9,484 nt of DNA, taken from assembly GCA_035266225.1 (NCBI GenBank), contig DATFNV010000311.1, positions 1 to 9,484 on the forward strand, written 5' to 3'. This DNA comes from DATFNV01 sp035266225. GTDB taxonomy: Bacteria > Planctomycetota > Planctomycetia > Gemmatales > Gemmataceae. The position numbers were made by a program, and so were the translations under genes. Within the stretch, counting starts at the first letter, position 1; the number at the start of each line of letters is the position of its first letter. Positions 5,200 through 9,484 of the stretch are shown here, piece by piece. The notes under the pieces were generated by a model. The model had not been told where the DNA came from, made no database searches, and saw nothing but the letters and a program-made list of their open reading frames with translations.

Positions 5200-8100
5200 T
5201 TACTTCTCCAGGTGCCACTTCGCCTGCGTCCGCACCCAGTTGAAGCGCGGCTGCCAGTCGCCCTCGGCCAGCTGGCGGTACAGCTTCTGCGCCTCGGCGT
5301 GCTTGCCGGCCTGGCGCAGGTTCTGCGCCCGGTCCCACAGGACCTTCGCGTCGGTCGGCTCGGCCTCGAACGCGGCCGCGTAAGCGCGATCGGCCAGGCC
5401 CAACTCGCCGGTCTGGCTGAGGGTAGTGGCCAGCGCCACCCACGGGCCGGACTCGTTGGGCCGTCGCCCCACCGGCGTCGTCAGGTAGTCCCACACCAAC
5501 TCGCGCTCGCCGACTGTCCGCAGGATGCGGCCGGCCGTCTCACAGGCGCCGTCGCCCTCGGGGTCGAGGGCGCGCCAGCGGTCGGCGGTCCGCACCACCT
5601 TGGCCACGAAGTCGGCCGGCGGCCGCATCTTCAGCCGCTCCAGCGCGTCGGCCAGGCTCTGGTAGTGCCCCAGCAGGTTCCCGTAATCGTCGCGCACCGC
5701 TTGCAGGTTGATGACCTCGGGCAGGTTGCGGTACTCGGCGTCGAGCGCCCTCTCCAGGCATTCGTACTGCCGCGCTGGCTGGTCGCGCCGCCTCGCCAGC
5801 AGCCGCGCCAGTCGCCACAGGCCGGGTCTCTTCGCCAGTTCGCCGTCGTCCAGCAGCGTCTGCAACAGCCGGTCCGCCTCGGCGAGCTGGCCTGTCCGCA
5901 TCAGGAAGGCGATGGCGACCAATGTCATCCCCTGGCGGTCCTTGTCCTCCTTGATGCGGTCCAGCGACATCGTCAGCAGGGTACAGGCCAGCGACTCGTC
6001 GCCGACCTCCCGGCACTGTTGCGCCAGTGTCACCACCGCCGGACGCCGCTCGCGCTCGATCAGTGAGGCTGCGAGCCGGCGCATCAGCTCGCCCCACTCG
6101 TCCGCTTCCTTGCCGTCGCCGAGCAGCGCCTCACGGAAGTCGGCGTCGATGGCCGCCAACTCGTCGCCCTTGATTGTCTGCTCGTACAGGTGGCGGAACC
6201 GTTTCCTGGCCTCGGCGCTCTGGCCCGACTTCCAGAGGCTGCGGGCGTGCTCGTACTTCGCGGCGTAGGCCAGCGCCGGCATCCCCTCGAACAGCAGCCA
6301 CAGCTCCGCCAGGGCGCGGTGCGTGCCGCGCACGTCCCGCTTGTTGCCTTCGTCCTCGTCGGCGCGGTCCTTCATGAGACACAGCAGGCCCCAGCCGAAG
6401 GCGGTGGCCTTGTTGCGCCGGACGTACTCCAAGGCGCGGTCGCGCTCCTCGCGGCGCTTCTCGTCGGTGGCGCCGAGTGCCTTGCCGTTGCTCCAGCGCT
6501 GGAAGAGGGCGTGCGTGACGGCGAGGTGCTGCAAATAGCCGTCGCGCCACTGGCCGCTGCCGACCGCCCACTGGCTGGCGTGCCGCCGCAGCACCGGGCT
6601 GCTGTGCAGCGCCAGGTACTGCGCCAACGGCTCGTGCAGGTGCTCTTTCAGAACATCGACATCGCCGCTGTCCAGGTTCACGCCGCAGGCCGCCAGCAGG
6701 ACGTACAGGCCCAGTTGGTGTTGATCGCGCGCGTAGAGCGACTGGGCGAAGATGTTGGCCGCGTCTTTCTGGTTGCCGTTGGCAAACTGTGCGGCCAACA
6801 GCGCCAGGGCGTCGTCGAAGGAGAGTTCTCCGAGTTGCTTCTTCTGCAGATCGCGAGCCCGCTGGACGGTGTAGAATTCGCGGTACGGCAACGGCAGCAC
6901 GACCAGCCCCTTCGTGTCGGCCTTCAGATCGGCTTCCTTCCCCTCTCGCAGCGTTCCTTTCACCACGGCCGATTCCTTGCCGTCGGGGTCGGTCCCCGTG
7001 ATAGCACCGTCGGCGCCGAAAGCTTGGCGATAGAGCACCTTCTTCGTGGGCATTTCGACGACCCGGCGCTCGGCCAATCGTCCGTCTTCCGCGAAGACAT
7101 AGTGAACGGTGGCGTAAGGCAGCGGCTTGCCGTCGGCGTTCTTGTGCCCGTCGATCCCATGCGGGACGACGGCGACGGTGCGCTCGCCGATCAACTTCAG
7201 GTCGGCGCCGCGTGCCACGTCTACCGGGTCGGGGACGGCCCACGGCACGGCGCGGGCGAACTCCAGGCGGTGGAAGCGGCTGACGGTTCGCCGGGCCCCG
7301 AGGCCGAGGTCGGGGTAGAGGTGCAGCAGCGTCCGGCCGTCGCAGACGACGCGCTCGCGAATGCCCGGGGGCAGCGTGCGCTCCCAGGCGTAGCGGCCGG
7401 TCCCGTCGAAGGTGATGCTGAACCCCGGCCGGTCGCCCTCGGCGGGGAGGGTGAGCGTCTTCCAGCCCTGCGGCCGGGCCTTCTCGAAGAGGCGGCGGGC
7501 GCCGTCATCGATGGTGCCGGGCTTGCTGGCCCCGGAGGGTGCGGCCTCGGCTTCCAGGACGGCGAGGAGGTCGGCGCGGCTGGTGTCCATGCCCGGGGCG
7601 TAGGCGACGAGATCGAAAAAGAGGCGGTCGTCGCCGGAGAAGGCCGGGCGGACGTAGAGCAGCCTGCCGGGTCGCGCCGAATCTTCCAGCATCCTGACGA
7701 CGAGTTTGTCGATGTCATCCGTCAGTCGGAAGGTCCGCTTCCTGAGCAGGTCGGCGAGTTGCTCCTGAATGTCATCCGCACCGCCTCGGACGCGTGGGCG
7801 CCGCACGGGCTGCACGCGCACGGTCGCGGGCAGCGGCACATCGAAATCGACCGCTTCTCTACGGTCGCCAAGCTTCAGCAATCGTGCGGCAAGGGCCTGA
7901 TCCGGCGTGGCGTCAGCCACCTGGCGTTTCCCTTCCAGCGCTTGTTCGCCCGGGGACAGCCCGTGCCCGATCGGCCGCCGTGCGATGCCGACTGGGCTTG
8001 CCTGGATGGCGACGTCCTGCACCGTCGGCACCAGCTGCACGATCGGGAAATCGGCGTCCGCATCATTCGCGGATTCGAGAAATGCATTTCGTTGTATCCG

Positions 8101-9484
8101 CAACTTGCCGGCGGTCTTCACCGGTAGCGTTGAATCGACTACCGCGTCGTCACTCCTCTCTCTTGCGCCGGTGTGTCCGCGCACCAGCACACTCTTCGCC
8201 ACCTGCTCCGCCGATGGCTTGCCGGGCTTCTTCGGGTCGGGCGACATCCCCTCCAGCGGTTCGTAGACCACCTCGACCTTCTCCGGGCAGGGGTACAGCG
8301 CCCAGTGGTCCTTGCGGCCGCGGTCCACCTTGTACTGCTGGTACATCTCCTCGTTCTCCAGCACCAGCAGCGACGTGTACGGCGTCATCACGTACATCGC
8401 CTTGCTCAGCCCGACGATCGCCTCCCGGTTCTTCAGCGCGTCCTCCGCCAGCAGACGCTCGATCTCCAACTTCGCCCACGTCCGCGGCAGGTGGCCGACG
8501 TTTCCCTTCGCCCCCTTCACCGGGATGTCGCGCGCGAAGGCCGCCCCGTTCAGCCGGCCGCGCACCGCCACCATCTCGGGCAGCGGCTCGCCGGACCGGA
8601 CGCGGGCCACGGCGCACACCTCCTCGCCCTGTGCCGCCATGTTGGTGAACGCCAAGAACGTCGCCTGGCCCGCCTTGTCCGCCACCGCGACATCCAGCAG
8701 GCGCGGCGTGTTCAGCGTGGCCGACAGGTCGAAGGCGCGCCACGACACCGGCTCGTCGGGGTTGATCTGCGTGAAGTAGCCGCCCGTGCGCTCCGCCGCC
8801 TGCTTCATCAGGTTGCGGTTCCAGCGCCGGCCGACGCCCACCCCGACATAGCGCACCCCCTCCGGGAGGCGCTTGGCCAACACGTCGTCGCGCCTCTCGC
8901 CCATCGCTGCCACGCCGCTGCCGACATGCACCAGGTGTGCGTTCGCCCCCGCCTTGAGGAACGGTTCGGCCGCGGCCAGCGCCTGGCCCAGGTCGAGCGC
9001 CCCGATCAGGTGCGACCCTTCGAGGAAGGCCAGCGCCTCGGCGACGTTCTCCGCCGTCACCGGACGCGGCTTGTCGGCGAAGGCGCGGACGCGCGTGCCG
9101 GCCGTCAGCACGGCGAAGGTATCGTCCGGCTCGGCATTGGCCAACAGACCGCGGATGATCTCGATCTGCGTTCGGGCCAGCAGCGGGTCGCGGTCGCCGG
9201 ACGACTCGAACAGGAAGACCCAATTCCGCCCCTCGGCGCGCTGGTCGTTTCGCGCCTCCAGGGCCGGCCGGTAGCGCAGCATGAGGTACTTCGCCCCGTC
9301 CTGCTCGAACGACGAGAAGCGGGCCAACTCCTCTTCCGCCGCGGTGGTATCGCTCAGCGTCAGCACCACGTCGCGGTTCGCCTTGACGGTCTTCTCGGAT
9401 GCGTCGAGGAGCAGATCGGCCCCGTCCTTGCTTCGATGCAGGTCGTGCGACGGACTGACGCAGTTGAAGTCCGCGCCCCCCTTC
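5200..9484 (-). CDS. Large VIT/von Willebrand A-type and TPR-like repeat protein (5' partial)
   Basis: The reading frame runs leftwards from the window edge (first full codon at 9483) to the TAA at 5200-5202, giving 1,427 residues without its N terminus; the start lies outside. Numbered from the edge, residues about 1-80 look like the end of a VIT-like beta domain (DVVLTLSD). Residues about 86-255 are a von Willebrand A fold: NWVFLFESSGDRDPLLARTQIEII, GALDLGQALAAAEPFL and HLVHVGSG. The MIDAS motif is degenerate (ESSGD in place of DxSxS). At about 360-400 comes LSKAMYVMTPYTSLLVLENEEMYQQY, a segment typical of bacterial VIT/vWA proteins. A long, less recognisable beta-rich middle follows. The last 400 or so residues are helical, Ala/Leu-rich repeats of TPR type, ending GELGLADRAYAAAFEAEPTDAKVLW and HAEAQKLYRQLAEGDW. 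Such proteins are common in planctomycetes, usually secreted or envelope-associated. The role is unknown; protein-protein scaffolding is inferred. It converges with the hip operon. Confidence 0.85.
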   Translation of the reverse strand, partial: KGGADFNCVSPSHDLHRSKDGADLLLDASEKTVKANRDVVLTLSDTTAAEEELARFSSFEQDGAKYLMLRYRPALEARNDQRAEGRNWVFLFESSGDRDPLLARTQIEIIRGLLANAEPDDTFAVLTAGTRVRAFADKPRPVTAENVAEALAFLEGSHLIGALDLGQALAAAEPFLKAGANAHLVHVGSGVAAMGERRDDVLAKRLPEGVRYVGVGVGRRWNRNLMKQAAERTGGYFTQINPDEPVSWRAFDLSATLNTPRLLDVAVADKAGQATFLAFTNMAAQGEEVCAVARVRSGEPLPEMVAVRGRLNGAAFARDIPVKGAKGNVGHLPRTWAKLEIERLLAEDALKNREAIVGLSKAMYVMTPYTSLLVLENEEMYQQYKVDRGRKDHWALYPCPEKVEVVYEPLEGMSPDPKKPGKPSAEQVAKSVLVRGHTGARERSDDAVVDSTLPVKTAGKLRIQRNAFLESANDADADFPIVQLVPTVQDVAIQASPVGIARRPIGHGLSPGEQALEGKRQVADATPDQALAARLLKLGDRREAVDFDVPLPATVRVQPVRRPRVRGGADDIQEQLADLLRKRTFRLTDDIDKLVVRMLEDSARPGRLLYVRPAFSGDDRLFFDLVAYAPGMDTSRADLLAVLEAEAAPSGASKPGTIDDGARRLFEKARPQGWKTLTLPAEGDRPGFSITFDGTGRYAWERTLPPGIRERVVCDGRTLLHLYPDLGLGARRTVSRFHRLEFARAVPWAVPDPVDVARGADLKLIGERTVAVVPHGIDGHKNADGKPLPYATVHYVFAEDGRLAERRVVEMPTKKVLYRQAFGADGAITGTDPDGKESAVVKGTLREGKEADLKADTKGLVVLPLPYREFYTVQRARDLQKKQLGELSFDDALALLAAQFANGNQKDAANIFAQSLYARDQHQLGLYVLLAACGVNLDSGDVDVLKEHLHEPLAQYLALHSSPVLRRHASQWAVGSGQWRDGYLQHLAVTHALFQRWSNGKALGATDEKRREERDRALEYVRRNKATAFGWGLLCLMKDRADEDEGNKRDVRGTHRALAELWLLFEGMPALAYAAKYEHARSLWKSGQSAEARKRFRHLYEQTIKGDELAAIDADFREALLGDGKEADEWGELMRRLAASLIERERRPAVVTLAQQCREVGDESLACTLLTMSLDRIKEDKDRQGMTLVAIAFLMRTGQLAEADRLLQTLLDDGELAKRPGLWRLARLLARRRDQPARQYECLERALDAEYRNLPEVINLQAVRDDYGNLLGHYQSLADALERLKMRPPADFVAKVVRTADRWRALDPEGDGACETAGRILRTVGERELVWDYLTTPVGRRPNESGPWVALATTLSQTGELGLADRAYAAAFEAEPTDAKVLWDRAQNLRQAGKHAEAQKLYRQLAEGDWQPRFNWVRTQAKWHLEK

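Noticed and set aside
6190..8127. Long open frame on the plus strand (645 codons) opposite the VIT/vWA-TPR gene
   Set aside because: It is antisense to a continuous 1,427-codon frame with recognisable vWA and TPR features. Its composition is typical of a GC-rich shadow frame, with no start signal or motifs.

Overview
The window is GC-rich bacterial DNA. Gene content suggests a planctomycete, possibly Gemmata-like: a PAS sensor kinase paired with a NarL-type regulator, and a very large protein combining a VIT/von Willebrand A-type region with TPR-like repeats. The phylum is an inference from gene style, because no rRNA or marker gene is present.

Layout. (1) 1-1885, plus strand: a two-component pair, a PAS histidine kinase whose 5' end lies outside the window, overlapping a LuxR/NarL-family response regulator. 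(2) 1886-2455: no intact gene. It holds the remnant of a second receiver domain, interrupted by a perfect 18-bp inverted repeat. (3) 2456-3421: an acetamidase/formamidase-family enzyme with a strong ribosome binding site. (4) 3464-5130: a compact three-gene operon best read as a HipBST-type toxin-antitoxin system. It encodes an XRE DNA-binding protein (HipB), a small protein equal to the N-terminal subdomain of HipA (HipS), and a HipA-fold Ser/Thr kinase (HipT) with a Ser-Ile-Ser-Gly loop and an N-terminal four-cysteine motif. (5) 5151-5192: a long hairpin between convergent genes. (6) 5200-9484, minus strand: the VIT/vWA-TPR gene, whose start lies beyond the right edge.

The hip operon is the most interesting part. 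Its sigma70-like promoter (TTGACG, 17 bp, TATACT) is bracketed by three copies of a 16-bp palindrome, GCGCA-N6-TGCGC. They start at 3464, 3526 and 3587, giving regular 62- and 61-bp spacing, or close to six helical turns. They lie just upstream of the -35 box, at the predicted start of transcription, and just before the hipB start codon. This is the layout of an autoregulated toxin-antitoxin promoter with cooperative or looping repression. The genes overlap (14 nt, then ATGA), which suggests coupled translation. Inside hipS there is a run of nine T. The -1 frame after this run stays open into hipT, so slippage would cut HipS short and could fuse its first part to the toxin. The operon is clearly less GC-rich than its flanks (48-55% in sampled 60-base lines, against 68-77% in lines of the flanking genes), consistent with horizontal acquisition.

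The HipBST arrangement is known from enteropathogenic E. coli and related kinase families. What appears undescribed here is the operator array, the homopolymer and the planctomycete-like context, not the existence of such systems.
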